Shown here: positions 1 to 8,593 of the stretch, piece by piece | Position numbering within the stretch: the stretch's first letter is position 1 | Layout of the letters: each line of letters begins with the position of its first letter | From: Gilliamella bombicola | GTDB lineage: Bacteria > Pseudomonadota > Gammaproteobacteria > Enterobacterales > Orbaceae | Length of the DNA: 64,000 nt | Assembly (NCBI RefSeq): GCF_900094945.1 | Contig: NZ_FMAQ01000003.1 | Location: forward strand, 62,001 to 126,000 | Direction of reading: 5' to 3' | Notes under the pieces: model-generated | What the model was told of the DNA's origin: nothing | Seen by the model: the letters and a program-made list of their open reading frames with translations, nothing else | Databases searched by the model: none | Program-made: the position numbers and the translations under genes

Positions 1-844
1 GTCTGAATTAGACAAAGCTGGCCTACTCAACCGTAACGTTCACAACGTACTAGGCTTATCGTTGCAAGAAACTTTTGCCCAATACGATATCACCCAAACC
101 AGCAACGAAGCGGTCAAAAAAATGTATCGCAGTGGACCTGCTGGCATTCGCACAACCAAGGCGTTCTCGCAAGATTGCTATTGGGATTCACTTGACGATG
201 ACCGTGTAAATGGTTGTATTCGCGATAAAGCTCACGCCTATAGTCAAGACGGCGGGCTTGCAACGCTCTATGGCAATATTGCACAAGATGGCGCAATAGT
301 TAAAACCGCAGGCGTTGCTGCTGAAAATTTAATTTTCCAAGGACCTGCCAAAGTATTTGAAAGCCAAGAAGATGCTGTTGATGCCATCTTAGGAGGCAAA
401 GTGGTAGCTGGCGATGTAGTTGTCATTATTTACGAAGGTCCAAAAGGCGGCCCCGGTATGCAAGAAATGCTCTACCCAACAAGCTACCTAAAATCAATGG
501 GGCTTGGCAAAGCCTGCGCACTGATTACCGATGGCAGATTTTCGGGTGGCTCTTCAGGCTTATCTATTGGCCATATCTCACCAGAAGCTGCAAATGGTGG
601 TGTAATTGGTCTTGTACGTGATGGAGATATTATTGATATTGACATTCCAAATCGCAAATTATCATTAAAAGTCCCAGAAGACGAACTTGAACGCCGCCGA
701 GTAGCCGAACTTGCCCGTGGCGACAAAGCTTTTACCCCTCATAATCGCGATCGCTATGTCTCTTATGCACTAAAAGCTTACGCAAGTTTAGCAACAAGTG
801 CAGATAAAGGTGCCGTTCGTGATAAAAGCAAACTAGGTGGTTAA
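1..844 (+). CDS. ilvD: Dihydroxy-acid dehydratase, C-terminal part
   Basis: Catalyses dehydration of 2,3-dihydroxy-carboxylates to 2-keto acids in valine, isoleucine and leucine synthesis, an Fe-S enzyme of the cytoplasm. Only about the last 280 residues are in the window (E. coli IlvD has 616); the reading frame is open from base 2 to the TAA at 842-844. The conserved family stretch [20 protein letters not shown] is followed by [23 protein letters not shown], both typical of IlvD/Edd. ilvA starts immediately downstream, as in the enterobacterial ilvGMEDA operon. The identification is secure; the gene is cut by the window edge, not broken. Confidence 0.96.
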   Translation, partial: SELDKAGLLNRNVHNVLGLSLQETFAQYDITQTSNEAVKKMYRSGPAGIRTTKAFSQDCYWDSLDDDRVNGCIRDKAHAYSQDGGLATLYGNIAQDGAIVKTAGVAAENLIFQGPAKVFESQEDAVDAILGGKVVAGDVVVIIYEGPKGGPGMQEMLYPTSYLKSMGLGKACALITDGRFSGGSSGLSIGHISPEAANGGVIGLVRDGDIIDIDIPNRKLSLKVPEDELERRRVAELARGDKAFTPHNRDRYVSYALKAYASLATSADKGAVRDKSKLGG

Positions 845-845
845 C

Positions 846-2390
846 GTGAAACAACAAAATAACAAGCTTACTGGTGCTGATTACTTAAAAGCAACACTCT
901 GTAGCGCCGTATACGACGTGGCCGAAGTCACCCCGCTTGAAAAGATGGAAAAAATCTCAACACGATTAAACAACCAAATTTTTGTCAAGCGCGAAGACCG
1001 TCAACTCGTCCACAGTTTCAAAATCCGTGGTGCACAAGCCATGATAGCCAGCTTAAGTGAAGAAGAACGCAAATGTGGCGTTATTGCCGCATCGGCTGGC
1101 AACCATGCGCAAGGAGTGGCTTTTTCGGCTACAAAATTAGGAATCAGTTCTTTAATCGTCATGCCACTAACAACTGCCGATATCAAAGTTGAAGCAGTCA
1201 AAAGCTTTGGTGGCGAAGTACTCCTTTATGGCGCCAATTTTGACGAAGCCAAAGCCAAAGCCATGGAACTTGCAAAAGAGCAAAAACGCATCTTTATTCC
1301 ACCGTTTGATCACCCACTGGTAATTGCTGGGCAAGGTAGTATTGCCATGGAATTATTACAACAAAATGCCAAACTTGATCGTATTTTTGTACCCGTGGGC
1401 GGGGGTGGCCTTGCTGCGGGTGTTGCAGTATTAATTAAACAAATCATGCCATCAATTAAAGTTATTGCAGTCGAACCTAAAGACTCCGCTTGCTTAAAAG
1501 CCGCATTAGATGCAGGTCATCCTGTTGATTTAGAGCGTGTCGGACTCTTTGCCGAAGGCGTGGCTGTCAAAAGAATTGGTGATGAAACATTCAGACTTTG
1601 CCAACAATATATTGATGATATTATTACCGTCGATAGCGACGAAATTTGCGCCGCAGTAAAAGACCTGTTTGACGACGTCCGTGCAATCGCCGAACCATCT
1701 GGCGCTGTTGCACTAGCAGGGCTAAAAAAATACGTAGAACAGTACAACATCAGTGGCGAAAACCTTGCTCACATATTATCGGGAGCGAACTTAAATTTCC
1801 ACAACTTACGCTATGTATCAGAACGTTGCGAACTTGGCGAAAAACGCGAAGCACTCTTAGCCGTCACAATCCCAGAAAAGAAAGGTAGCTTCTTAAAATT
1901 CTGCCAACTTCTTGGTGGGCGCTCAGTGACTGAATTTAATTACCGCTATCATGACGAAAAGTCTGCTTACATCTTTGTCGGTATCAAAATAGCACAAAGC
2001 AACGAAAAAGATGACATCATGCAAGAGCTTACTGCTGCAGGTTACCCAGTTGTCGATCTAACCGAAGACGAAATGGCAAAACTGCATGTACGCTACATGA
2101 TTGGCGGCAAACCATGCAAACCACTACAAGAGCAAGTGTACAGCTTTGAATTCCCAGAATCACAAGGCGCTTTGCTTAAATTTTTACAAACATTAGGCAC
2201 TAATTGGAATATTTCAATGTTCCATTATCGTAGCCATGGCACCGATTATGGTCGAGTGCTTGCCGCGTTTGAAATTAGTGAAAATAGTAATAGTGAATTT
2301 GATGAACATTTGACCGAACTGGGTTATGGTTTTCATAATGAAACACAAAATCCATCGCTTCAATTGTTTTTGACAAATCAAGGGAAGTGA
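846..2390 (+). CDS. ilvA: Threonine deaminase (biosynthetic, L-threonine ammonia-lyase)
   Basis: PLP enzyme converting threonine to 2-oxobutanoate, the first and isoleucine-inhibited step of isoleucine synthesis. The PLP lysine is in HSFKIRGA (about residue 59), the phosphate loop is VGGGGLAAG, and two C-terminal ACT-like regulatory domains follow (from about residue 330, beginning EKKGSFLKFCQLLGGRS). The GTG at 846 is preferred over the in-frame GTG at 837: an AGGTGG ribosome site at 835-840 fits 846, and this gives 514 residues, exactly the E. coli length. It follows ilvD with a 1-base gap, so it is co-translated or co-transcribed with it. The regulatory domains are present, so feedback inhibition is expected. 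Confidence 0.97.
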   Translation: MKQQNNKLTGADYLKATLCSAVYDVAEVTPLEKMEKISTRLNNQIFVKREDRQLVHSFKIRGAQAMIASLSEEERKCGVIAASAGNHAQGVAFSATKLGISSLIVMPLTTADIKVEAVKSFGGEVLLYGANFDEAKAKAMELAKEQKRIFIPPFDHPLVIAGQGSIAMELLQQNAKLDRIFVPVGGGGLAAGVAVLIKQIMPSIKVIAVEPKDSACLKAALDAGHPVDLERVGLFAEGVAVKRIGDETFRLCQQYIDDIITVDSDEICAAVKDLFDDVRAIAEPSGAVALAGLKKYVEQYNISGENLAHILSGANLNFHNLRYVSERCELGEKREALLAVTIPEKKGSFLKFCQLLGGRSVTEFNYRYHDEKSAYIFVGIKIAQSNEKDDIMQELTAAGYPVVDLTEDEMAKLHVRYMIGGKPCKPLQEQVYSFEFPESQGALLKFLQTLGTNWNISMFHYRSHGTDYGRVLAAFEISENSNSEFDEHLTELGYGFHNETQNPSLQLFLTNQGK

Positions 2391-2391
2391 T

Positions 2392-2548
2392 ATTGTGTTT
2401 TTGTAAGGCAGTTTTTGTTAAAAAAACAGCCAGAAAAAACTTTAATAAAATCAATACCTTTTCTGACCGATTTTGGCAGAAAATCAGGCCTTTTTTGTTT
2501 TGGTGAATAGAATAAATGGAGTGCGGTGGTTTCGGACGTTTTGACCTT
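2392..2548 (+). repeat. AT-rich direct repeat unit, copy 1
   Basis: About 157 bp directly after ilvA, repeated at 2878-3035. Shared parts in order: a TTGTGTTTTT(A/G)TAAGGC block, a GTTTTTGTTAAAAAAC hairpin, the 42-bp core at 2434-2475 (aaactttaataaaatcaat then accttttctgaccgat), the phrase TCAGGCCTTTTTTG, and GTGCGGTGGTTTCGGACG. The hairpin followed by T-runs could also terminate ilvA transcription. No open reading frame is supported. Confidence 0.8.
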
Positions 2549-2877
2549 GGGTGGACAAAATAGCTATCGTGACCACGTCCGAGTCAGGGAATTAAAGCGA
2601 ATTCCCTGACAACCCACGCTTTGGCTGCAGAATGTGGCCTGCGGCACTACTCGTATCATCCTGATACTCGCCTCTACGAGGCCATCTTCGCTGTGCTCAG
2701 ATGTTCAAATTTGTTCCAGACAAATTTGTCCGACGCCGGCGCTCGGTCTTAACGCACCGTTTGTGATGCGTTCCCGACGCAAACATCCCTGTTTGGCGTG
2801 CTGACCTCACTCTGTTGTCGGCACATTCTAACGCCGGAATAGGACAAATAACATAATCATCGTTTTTGGGATGGGTT
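2549..2877. repeat. GC-rich multi-hairpin module between two direct repeats
   Basis: About 330 bp, clearly more GC-rich than the surroundings and full of inverted repeats: TCGGACGT (2532-2539, in the flanking unit) pairs with ACGTCCGA (2575-2582); GTCAGGGAATT (2583-2593) pairs perfectly with AATTCCCTGAC (2600-2610); further CAAATTTGT/ACAAATTTG and AACGCA/TGCGTT stems lie downstream. Both ends match the shorter module at 14690-14839 (for example GCCGGAATAGGACAAA). It looks like a non-coding mobile or structured element; no transposase is seen. Confidence 0.65.
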
Positions 2878-3035
2878 ATTGTGTTTTTATAAGGCGGTTT
2901 TTGTTAAAAAACAGATAGAAAAAACTTCAATAAAATCAATACCTTTACTGACCAATTTTTGGGCGGAAAATCAGGCCTTTTTTGCTTTGGTGAATAGAAT
3001 AAATTAAGTGCGGTGGTTTCGGACGTTTTGACCTT
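2878..3035 (+). repeat. AT-rich direct repeat unit, copy 2
   Basis: Second copy of the unit at 2392-2548, in the same orientation and closing the GC-rich module on its right side. Differences are scattered substitutions (core: cttcaataaaatcaatacct, then ttactgaccaattttt). The stretch 3036-3260 after it is AT-rich and holds no gene that I can support. Confidence 0.8.
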
Positions 3036-3260
3036 TGTTGATTAAGTGTTTGGAATGATTTAAGACATAAGTTTGCTTGTGCTAATGTGCTTAAAATTAT
3101 AGCACATTACGTTTCGCCTGCCGATTACGATTATGTTTTATTTATCTTTTTTATGATTGCTTACTCATACAACAAATGAAAACTTACTATAAAAGCACCA
3201 AGACTATAGCCTATTGAATAATTAGGCGCTAGTTTTTTTGTTTCATTATATTATTTAGGT

Positions 3261-3665
3261 TTATTTTAAGGTATCTAAAAATAGTATAAATGCTCGTTTT
3301 TGTTCGATTGATAATTGTCGCCAGTGTTGCAATAAGCGGACATCAAGATCATTATGTTGTTTGTCGGTATATTTCGTTTCATAACTTTGTTGCTGTTCAC
3401 CTATTTTATTATTTAATACCGAACCATTAAGATAGGTATCAAAATCAATAAAAAACCAACTTATTGGTGTTTTTAGGTGTTCTGCAATTTTAACAAAATG
3501 ATCGAAGTTGATTTTATTTTCACCTCTTTCATAACGCGCTAATTGTTGTGGAGATAAGTTAATTTTTTCGGAAAGTTGAGCAACGGTCAAATCCATTTCT
3601 TTACGACGCAGTTGTATTCGTTTACCGACTATTTTATCTGTATTTGACGCTGCAAGTTTTACCAT
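3261..3665 (-). CDS. XRE-family helix-turn-helix regulator
   Basis: 134-residue DNA-binding protein. An XRE/Cro-CI helix-turn-helix covers about residues 13-68 (GKRIQLRRKEMDLTVAQLSE, then INLSPQQLARYERGENKI), with the recognition helix at SPQQLARYERG. The C-terminal 60 residues have no domain I recognise and may be a dimerisation tail. The arrangement resembles the small regulators of fimbrial and prophage loci, but the target is not known. The ATG at 3665 has no strong ribosome site. A perfect TCCATTAATGGA palindrome lies about 95 bp upstream, so autoregulation is plausible. It is on the same strand as the RadC-like gene behind it. Confidence 0.85.
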   Translation of the reverse strand: MVKLAASNTDKIVGKRIQLRRKEMDLTVAQLSEKINLSPQQLARYERGENKINFDHFVKIAEHLKTPISWFFIDFDTYLNGSVLNNKIGEQQQSYETKYTDKQHNDLDVRLLQHWRQLSIEQKRAFILFLDTLK

Positions 3666-3759
3666 GCTGGAAATATCTAATATAAAAAATCATGATTATC
3701 ATTGTCTGAGATTAAAATAATAATTAAATACCTTTTTAGGATTAAAAAAACAAATAAAT

Positions 3760-3771
3760 TCCATTAATGGA
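3760..3771. promoter_or_regulatory. TCCATTAATGGA palindrome, candidate operator
   Basis: Perfect 12-bp palindrome in the intergenic gap upstream of the XRE gene (start 3665) and behind the RadC-like gene (end 3810). Near-identical sites occur at 5453-5464 and 5483-5494, in front of the lipoprotein gene. Probably an operator of the XRE or the WYL regulator (inference). Confidence 0.45.
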
Positions 3772-3809
3772 TTTTTTGATGTTTTAATCGTCAGATAGTC
3801 AGCTAAATA

Positions 3810-4283
3810 TCAATTAAACAGATTCATCAAGTTATATTTTGTATTTTCCTTTAGTGAAATAACGTTATCTTTAGCAACAATCAAATGATCTAATACGATA
3901 ACATCAATAAACGCTAATGCATTTTTAATTTTAGCGGTTACTGAGATATCCAATAAACTAGGCTCTTTATCGCCACTTGGATGATTATGAACCAAAATGA
4001 TGGCCATTGCTTGGTGATATAATACCTGCTTTATAATTTCTCGAGGGTAAACGCTTGACTCATTAATAGTGCCACGAAATAGCTCCTCTAATGCAATAAT
4101 TCTATTTTGACTATCTAAATACAAAACACAAAAAGCCTCGTAATCGTATAATCCTAAATGAAATATAAAATAATCCTTAACATGATCTATTGTGGATATC
4201 TTTTTCCCTACTTGTATATATTTTTTCATGACTTTTTTTGCTTGATTAATTATAGCTAAGTCTTTTTGATTGATTATCATCAT
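3810..4283 (-). CDS. RadC-like JAMM-domain protein
   Basis: 157-residue protein of the RadC/DUF2466 family. The JAMM metal motif is complete: HNHPSGDKEPSLLD (H-x-H-P-S-G, then P-S-x-x-D) around residues 98-111, with a conserved glutamate in the preceding ELFRGTINESSVYPRE segment. It lacks the N-terminal helix-hairpin-helix region of chromosomal RadC (about 220 residues), like the short YeeS/YkfG-type copies found in prophages and islands. The family's biochemical role is unsettled. The start is ATG 4283 or the adjacent ATG 4280. It diverges from the WYL regulator and precedes the XRE gene on the same strand, a combination common in mobile islands. Confidence 0.85.
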   Translation of the reverse strand: MMIINQKDLAIINQAKKVMKKYIQVGKKISTIDHVKDYFIFHLGLYDYEAFCVLYLDSQNRIIALEELFRGTINESSVYPREIIKQVLYHQAMAIILVHNHPSGDKEPSLLDISVTAKIKNALAFIDVIVLDHLIVAKDNVISLKENTKYNLMNLFN

Positions 4284-4372
4284 AAATATCTACTTTGTTA
4301 TTATTATTGTTTATCTTAATATAAAATAACGACAGATTTTGTCATATTTAATAAATGTGTAGGGAAATAAAA

Positions 4373-5341
4373 ATGTACGAAAAATCATGGGATTTATTTG
4401 ATCTTGCTTTCGAATTGCAAAATAGTGCTGAAGGATTATCGTTAGATGAGATCCAACGGCGTTATAACGTTTCACTACGAACAGCACAACGTATGTGTGC
4501 TGGATTGCGTGATTATTTTCCAAATATGGAAGAGTATTCAACAAATGGGCGCTGCAAGCGATGGCGGATTTCATCTCAACAGATGAATGCGCTTTTTACT
4601 TTTTCCCCGCAAGAGCTTTCAGCCTTGCAGGCTAGTGTGAATTTTTTAGAACAACATAATTTACACGAGCAAGCTAAATCACTGGTTAGTTTAGAAACGA
4701 AAATTAAGAATTTATTACAATCTCAAAAACGTAAAAGAAACCTTGAAGATGAAACAGAAGCGTTATTGAAAATTGAAGGATTAGCCTTTCGTCCTGGTCC
4801 TCAGTTTCATTTAGATGCAGAAATACTCAATGCATTACGAAACGCTTTGCTTAATAAAAAACAAATAAAAATAAAGTACTACAACAAAAATAGTGGAAAA
4901 TATAGCCATAACACTTTAGAGCCTTACGGAATTTTATATAGTGAACGAAATCATTACCTTTTAGCAAGACACAGCGATAACTATTATGGACAACAGATCC
5001 ATCATTTTATTTTGCATAATATAGAACAGATTAATATTTTAGAACTTAGTTATAAGCTCCCCGATTCATTTAATTTAACTGATTACTGTCAAGATATGTT
5101 CGGTGTCTTTAAAGAGAAGCCTTTTGATGTGGAGTGGCGTTTTAGTCCTGAAGTGGCAAAAGAAGTTAAACATTATGTCTTCCACCCAACTCAAACTATG
5201 ATCGAAAATAAAGATAAATCAATAACCATTAAATTTAAAGCTGGCGGCGCCCTTGAAATGTCTTGGTATTTATATATGTGGGGCGATATGGTGGAAGTCA
5301 TTAAACCCGTTGATTTTTGGGATTGGTTTGATGAAGAGTAG
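4373..5341 (+). CDS. WYL-domain transcriptional regulator
   Basis: About 322 residues. An N-terminal winged helix-turn-helix (LSLDEIQRRYNVSLRTAQRM, about residues 20-40) is followed by a WYL domain (about 145-230, including LEPYGILYSERNHYLLARHS) and a C-terminal WCX-type extension. WYL proteins sense ligands, including nucleic acid signals, and often control DNA-damage or phage-defence genes. An in-frame ATG exists at 4355, but a GGG-containing ribosome site at about 4361-4365 fits ATG 4373. It is divergent from the RadC-like gene. Two TCCA-type palindromes lie just behind it, in front of the lipoprotein gene, so it may control that cluster. Confidence 0.87.
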   Translation: MYEKSWDLFDLAFELQNSAEGLSLDEIQRRYNVSLRTAQRMCAGLRDYFPNMEEYSTNGRCKRWRISSQQMNALFTFSPQELSALQASVNFLEQHNLHEQAKSLVSLETKIKNLLQSQKRKRNLEDETEALLKIEGLAFRPGPQFHLDAEILNALRNALLNKKQIKIKYYNKNSGKYSHNTLEPYGILYSERNHYLLARHSDNYYGQQIHHFILHNIEQINILELSYKLPDSFNLTDYCQDMFGVFKEKPFDVEWRFSPEVAKEVKHYVFHPTQTMIENKDKSITIKFKAGGALEMSWYLYMWGDMVEVIKPVDFWDWFDEE

Positions 5342-5452
5342 CGAAAATAAACTAAACAAATACATCACGTAATAGTAAAAATTATTCTTTTCTATGTCAG
5401 ATCTTGACACATATCATTATTAATATAATCAAACTAGTTATTAACAATAAAT

Positions 5453-5494
5453 TCCATTAATAGATTTTAAATTTAATTTAAATCCAATTATGGA
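5453..5494. promoter_or_regulatory. Paired TCCA-N4-(T/A)GGA palindromes before lipoprotein gene
   Basis: TCCATTAATAGA at 5453-5464 and TCCAATTATGGA at 5483-5494. Their centres are 30 bp apart, close to three helical turns, and they lie 60-100 bp before the ATG at 5553. They match the perfect palindrome at 3760-3771. This reads as a two-site operator for the cluster that begins at 5553. The binding protein is unknown. Confidence 0.45.
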
Positions 5495-5552
5495 CTTTAA
5501 AAAATAACTAGTCTACAATTAAATTTTTAACATTCATAAAAAGGAAAAAACG

Positions 5553-5861
5553 ATGAAGAAATTACTATATATCTCAATATTAGGTTTTTTTTTAACAGGT
5601 TGTGGGGATGGTATGCCACCTAGCTGTGATAGCAAAGATGCAAAAAAACTATTGAATGAAATAATAACAAAACAAGGTGGTGGTCAATTTTCTTTTATTA
5701 ACATTAGCGATCAATTAACGCTTAACGAAGATAAAGAACAAAAGAGATACTTATGCCAAGCAAACGTTTCTTTTGGTGGTAATGGATCATTTCCTGTTAA
5801 ATATTCTGTATTTTTAGACAAAAAAAATAAAAACTATTTTTTTGTTAAAATTGTTAACTAA
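5553..5861 (+). CDS. Small lipoprotein of unknown function
   Basis: 102 residues with a lipoprotein signal peptide: KK charge, hydrophobic run, and lipobox LTGC with the modified cysteine at about residue 17. The mature part has two further cysteines (PPSC and YLCQ) that could form a disulfide, and ends in a beta-rich stretch (VKYSVFLDKK). An AAAAAGGAAAAA ribosome site precedes the ATG. I do not recognise the family. It heads a run of small envelope genes (5553-7670) downstream of paired palindromes, and the next gene follows after 22 bases with its own good ribosome site, suggesting co-transcription. Confidence 0.75.
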   Translation: MKKLLYISILGFFLTGCGDGMPPSCDSKDAKKLLNEIITKQGGGQFSFINISDQLTLNEDKEQKRYLCQANVSFGGNGSFPVKYSVFLDKKNKNYFFVKIVN

Positions 5862-5883
5862 CTAATTAAAAAGGAAATATAGC

Positions 5884-6210
5884 ATGTCATTACTAGATAA
5901 AATAAAAGAACAACAAAATAAAAGCATTTCTTCACACATTAAATATATTAAAGGTGAATATGGGCTTGCAAAAACATTTTGGCTGTTTTGGTTCCTTCCT
6001 ATCGTTGTAATTACAATCGTTGATAAGTTTATACGTTCAAGTTCAGGACTATTTAGTAGCAATATTATGATTATCATTTGGTCAATAACCACGTTATTTG
6101 CTGTCTATAATACAACCAATGAAAATAATAAAAATATATGGAAAATCATATCATTAATATTTATAAGTTTAACAGTCATCACTCGAATATTTACAATTTT
6201 TATTAGATGA
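5884..6210 (+). CDS. Small membrane protein of unknown function
   Basis: 108 residues. A polar N-terminal 28 residues (LDKIKEQQNKSISSHIKYIK) is followed by three hydrophobic segments at about 31-47, 57-75 and 86-105, consistent with a three-helix inner-membrane protein. The ribosome site AAAAAGGAAATA fits the ATG. It is probably in an operon with the lipoprotein before it. A perfect inverted repeat follows the stop codon at 6214-6243. No family was recognised. Confidence 0.7.
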   Translation: MSLLDKIKEQQNKSISSHIKYIKGEYGLAKTFWLFWFLPIVVITIVDKFIRSSSGLFSSNIMIIIWSITTLFAVYNTTNENNKNIWKIISLIFISLTVITRIFTIFIR

Positions 6211-6213
6211 TTA

Positions 6214-6243
6214 TTAATAAGATCCTAAGTAGGATCTTATTAA
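6214..6243. terminator. Perfect inverted repeat, possible terminator or attenuator
   Basis: TTAATAAGATCCTA (6214-6227) and TAGGATCTTATTAA (6230-6243) are exact reverse complements, only four bases after the stop at 6210. There is no U-tract of normal length behind it, so it may reduce rather than end transcription into the next gene. Confidence 0.5.
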
Positions 6244-6273
6244 TTGACTAAATATCAAGCTGAAAGGAATAAT

Positions 6274-6963
6274 ATGAAAAATAACGTACGTCATTTATTA
6301 GTTTTTTGTTGGCTAATTTTTACCACTCTTACCGTTTGTGCCGATAACACCCCCTATTCATCGGCCAAAACACCTTTATACAAAAACCTGTATTACAATA
6401 TGCCTAAAAATGAAGTAATGCAGCAATATAACACTGAACAAGATCCAGACAATCAAAATCAGCTGATAAGTTACAACCAAAGCTTTCTCGGTTTTCAATG
6501 GACAATGATACTTATTTTTAACCAAAATAATCTTTTAGAATCTGTTTACCTTGAAACAGATTCTGATGCCAACGGTAATAAACTATGGACATTACTGGCT
6601 GCGATAGGCAAAAACTTTTCTATTGTTTATGGTACACATGATTCCAACAGTATTGACTTTGTATCTATCATAAAAGAAAAAGGTCAAAATGCCACTCAGA
6701 AAGCTTTTGAGGATTTTTGGCTAGATGCTATTTCTCATTCTACATCGTTAAATATTATTGCTATCGACAATGATTCTGTGCAAGGTGTTCTTGGAAAAGT
6801 CAATAATTATATGTCATTACTTCACCGAATGCCTGATACAGCAAGACAAGCCGAACTCGTTGTTGTGTCAGATGAAGATGATAATATCTGTTTAGGTGTA
6901 AATTTTACATTACCTAAAAAACAACTTATAAACGTTCAAAATCAATCAAATGAAGATTTTTAA
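6274..6963 (+). CDS. Exported protein of unknown function
   Basis: 229 residues from ATG 6274, which has a GAAAGGAAT ribosome site; the longer TTG start at 6244 would put the signal peptide in the middle and is rejected. A signal peptide covers about residues 1-25 (VRHLLVFCWLIFTTLTVCAD), probably giving a periplasmic protein. The mature part is mixed alpha/beta with no motif that I recognise; one cysteine is left near the C terminus (NICLGVNF). It lies in the run of envelope genes 5553-7670. Confidence 0.7.
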   Translation: MKNNVRHLLVFCWLIFTTLTVCADNTPYSSAKTPLYKNLYYNMPKNEVMQQYNTEQDPDNQNQLISYNQSFLGFQWTMILIFNQNNLLESVYLETDSDANGNKLWTLLAAIGKNFSIVYGTHDSNSIDFVSIIKEKGQNATQKAFEDFWLDAISHSTSLNIIAIDNDSVQGVLGKVNNYMSLLHRMPDTARQAELVVVSDEDDNICLGVNFTLPKKQLINVQNQSNEDF

Positions 6964-7061
6964 TATCCTTTTCTAATCCACACATATTTATAGAAATATT
7001 AAAAATAACTTTTATAAGCTAAAAAATAAAAATATATTTAATGATATAAGGTGTATTTAAA

Positions 7062-7670
7062 ATGAGAAAAGTCTTCGCAACAATATTTACATTGTTAATA
7101 TTAATCTTGCCAATTTCAAGTTTTGCAATCACACAACAAAACACATCTAAACCTAACTACTTATTATGGTTTATTTCAATTGTTGTCCTACTTATAATTG
7201 CTGCCTATGGTATTTATAAAAGCAACAAACGCGAAATTACAGTTTTTGCTAACTATACCGATGTTGGATTTGTGATAGCATCAGTACTAGTACCCGTCAT
7301 TTTTTTAGCCACTATGCATTGGTTGAATGTACCACCAGACATAACGCTATACGTTTGTATTGCAGCATTTGCCATATTCTTAGTTGCTATCGCCAAAGCA
7401 ACGTTTTTATATAATAACAATATTCAAGATTTTATATTGGCTTTCTATACAAAGATGTTTATTCCTTTTATCGCAATAACTTGTATTATTATCGCTTTAA
7501 TAATTTCTATAACTTTAAAAAGAGAAAAATATGAAAGAAGAACCAGACATTCGCAAAGAGTAACTGACACAGCATTAGCGGGATTTACATCAGCTTTTTT
7601 AATCGTAAGCTTAGTATTACATAACGATAAATTTGTATCTATTTCAGATTATTTATCGGGAAAAAAATAA
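7062..7670 (+). CDS. Multi-spanning membrane protein of unknown function
   Basis: 202 residues with hydrophobic segments at about 5-23 (signal-like, ending ISSFA), 33-50, 66-86, 90-112, 125-148 and 170-187. This suggests a signal-anchored or cleaved protein with five helices. A short basic stretch (KREKYERRTRHSQR) separates the last two segments. An AAGGTG ribosome site lies upstream. The following 260 bases (7671-7930) hold only an imperfect hairpin (7746-7770) and no gene. Function unknown; it is the last plus-strand gene of the accessory cluster. Confidence 0.7.
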   Translation: MRKVFATIFTLLILILPISSFAITQQNTSKPNYLLWFISIVVLLIIAAYGIYKSNKREITVFANYTDVGFVIASVLVPVIFLATMHWLNVPPDITLYVCIAAFAIFLVAIAKATFLYNNNIQDFILAFYTKMFIPFIAITCIIIALIISITLKREKYERRTRHSQRVTDTALAGFTSAFLIVSLVLHNDKFVSISDYLSGKK

Positions 7671-7930
7671 GAATAAAGCACTAACCTCTAATCCTTTAGG
7701 TTAACATTAACACTTCTAAGATAAACAATTTTAATAGGCCATTGTACTTAACAAAATAGTTTTGCTAAGTAGGCTAAATAAAGAATATATATATATTATT
7801 TTTATGAAAAGTTTAATCTATGGGATTTGCTTCTTTATTAATGACAATACAGTAATTAATCACATAATCTGTTTGGTTACTTAAGCTATCTGGTTTTATC
7901 TAATATTTGCAATATTATTAACTCATCTAA

Positions 7931-8593
7931 TTAATATTCTAATTCACGAATAAATGTACTCCTTTTTACTCCATCATCAGTCATACAATAACCACTTGTC
8001 CAATCACCATATTCATTATGTTTTAAATAAACACATTTAAAATCACTAGGTGTGAAGTTCTCTACTTTTCTATCTGATTGCCAGATATTCATGTCTGTTT
8101 TTGGAAAACTATTTATTTTAGATTTATCATCTGTAATAACAGAAGTCTTTGTAGTGCTTTCTAATACTTCCCCATATTGATTATAAGAAATATCACCTTG
8201 GTATGAAATAGATACTAGTTGTTCATTATTTTCATCTAAAATGGCAGTAATATAATTATTACTATCTAACTCAATCGACGCATCTATGCCTGAGTAGTGA
8301 ATTGTTTTTTTACGATAGTCGATATTCACATTTTGTGACTTATCATTAATCAATACTTTTTCAATTAAACCATCTGAATTTGATTCAATCATTGTATAAA
8401 CTATTGTATTAGTATCTAATAAACTCATTATGATTTTTTGTTTTGTAATTGGTTGTTTATTAGGTATTAACATCGGATATAAAATCCAATTATACGTATT
8501 TGTAATTAATGTGTTTCGTTTAACCTTAATTTCAGCATGAGGACTGAAAGAAATAGATACTAATAAACTAAATATTAATTTTTTCATCATCAT
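7931..8593 (-). CDS. Exported protein with YD-repeat-like stretches
   Basis: 220 residues. A signal peptide covers about 1-20 (KKLIFSLLVSISFSPHAEIK). The middle (about 70-140) is a series of short beta strands such as YRKKTIHYSGIDASIELDSN and YQGDISYNQYGEVLES, which resemble degenerate RHS/YD-type repeats; the likeness is weak. Two cysteines near the end (FKCVYLK and GYCMTDD) may pair. The start is one of three consecutive ATGs, with CGGAAAAAT upstream. It converges with the 7062-7670 gene. The 400 bases to mutS (8594-8991) are very AT-rich and hold no gene that I can support. Confidence 0.65.
   Translation of the reverse strand: MMMKKLIFSLLVSISFSPHAEIKVKRNTLITNTYNWILYPMLIPNKQPITKQKIIMSLLDTNTIVYTMIESNSDGLIEKVLINDKSQNVNIDYRKKTIHYSGIDASIELDSNNYITAILDENNEQLVSISYQGDISYNQYGEVLESTTKTSVITDDKSKINSFPKTDMNIWQSDRKVENFTPSDFKCVYLKHNEYGDWTSGYCMTDDGVKRSTFIRELEY

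Noticed and set aside
2549-2877. Short protein-coding frames in the GC-rich module
   Set aside because: Frames are short, lack starts with ribosome sites, and are interrupted in the second copy; hairpins explain the conservation better.
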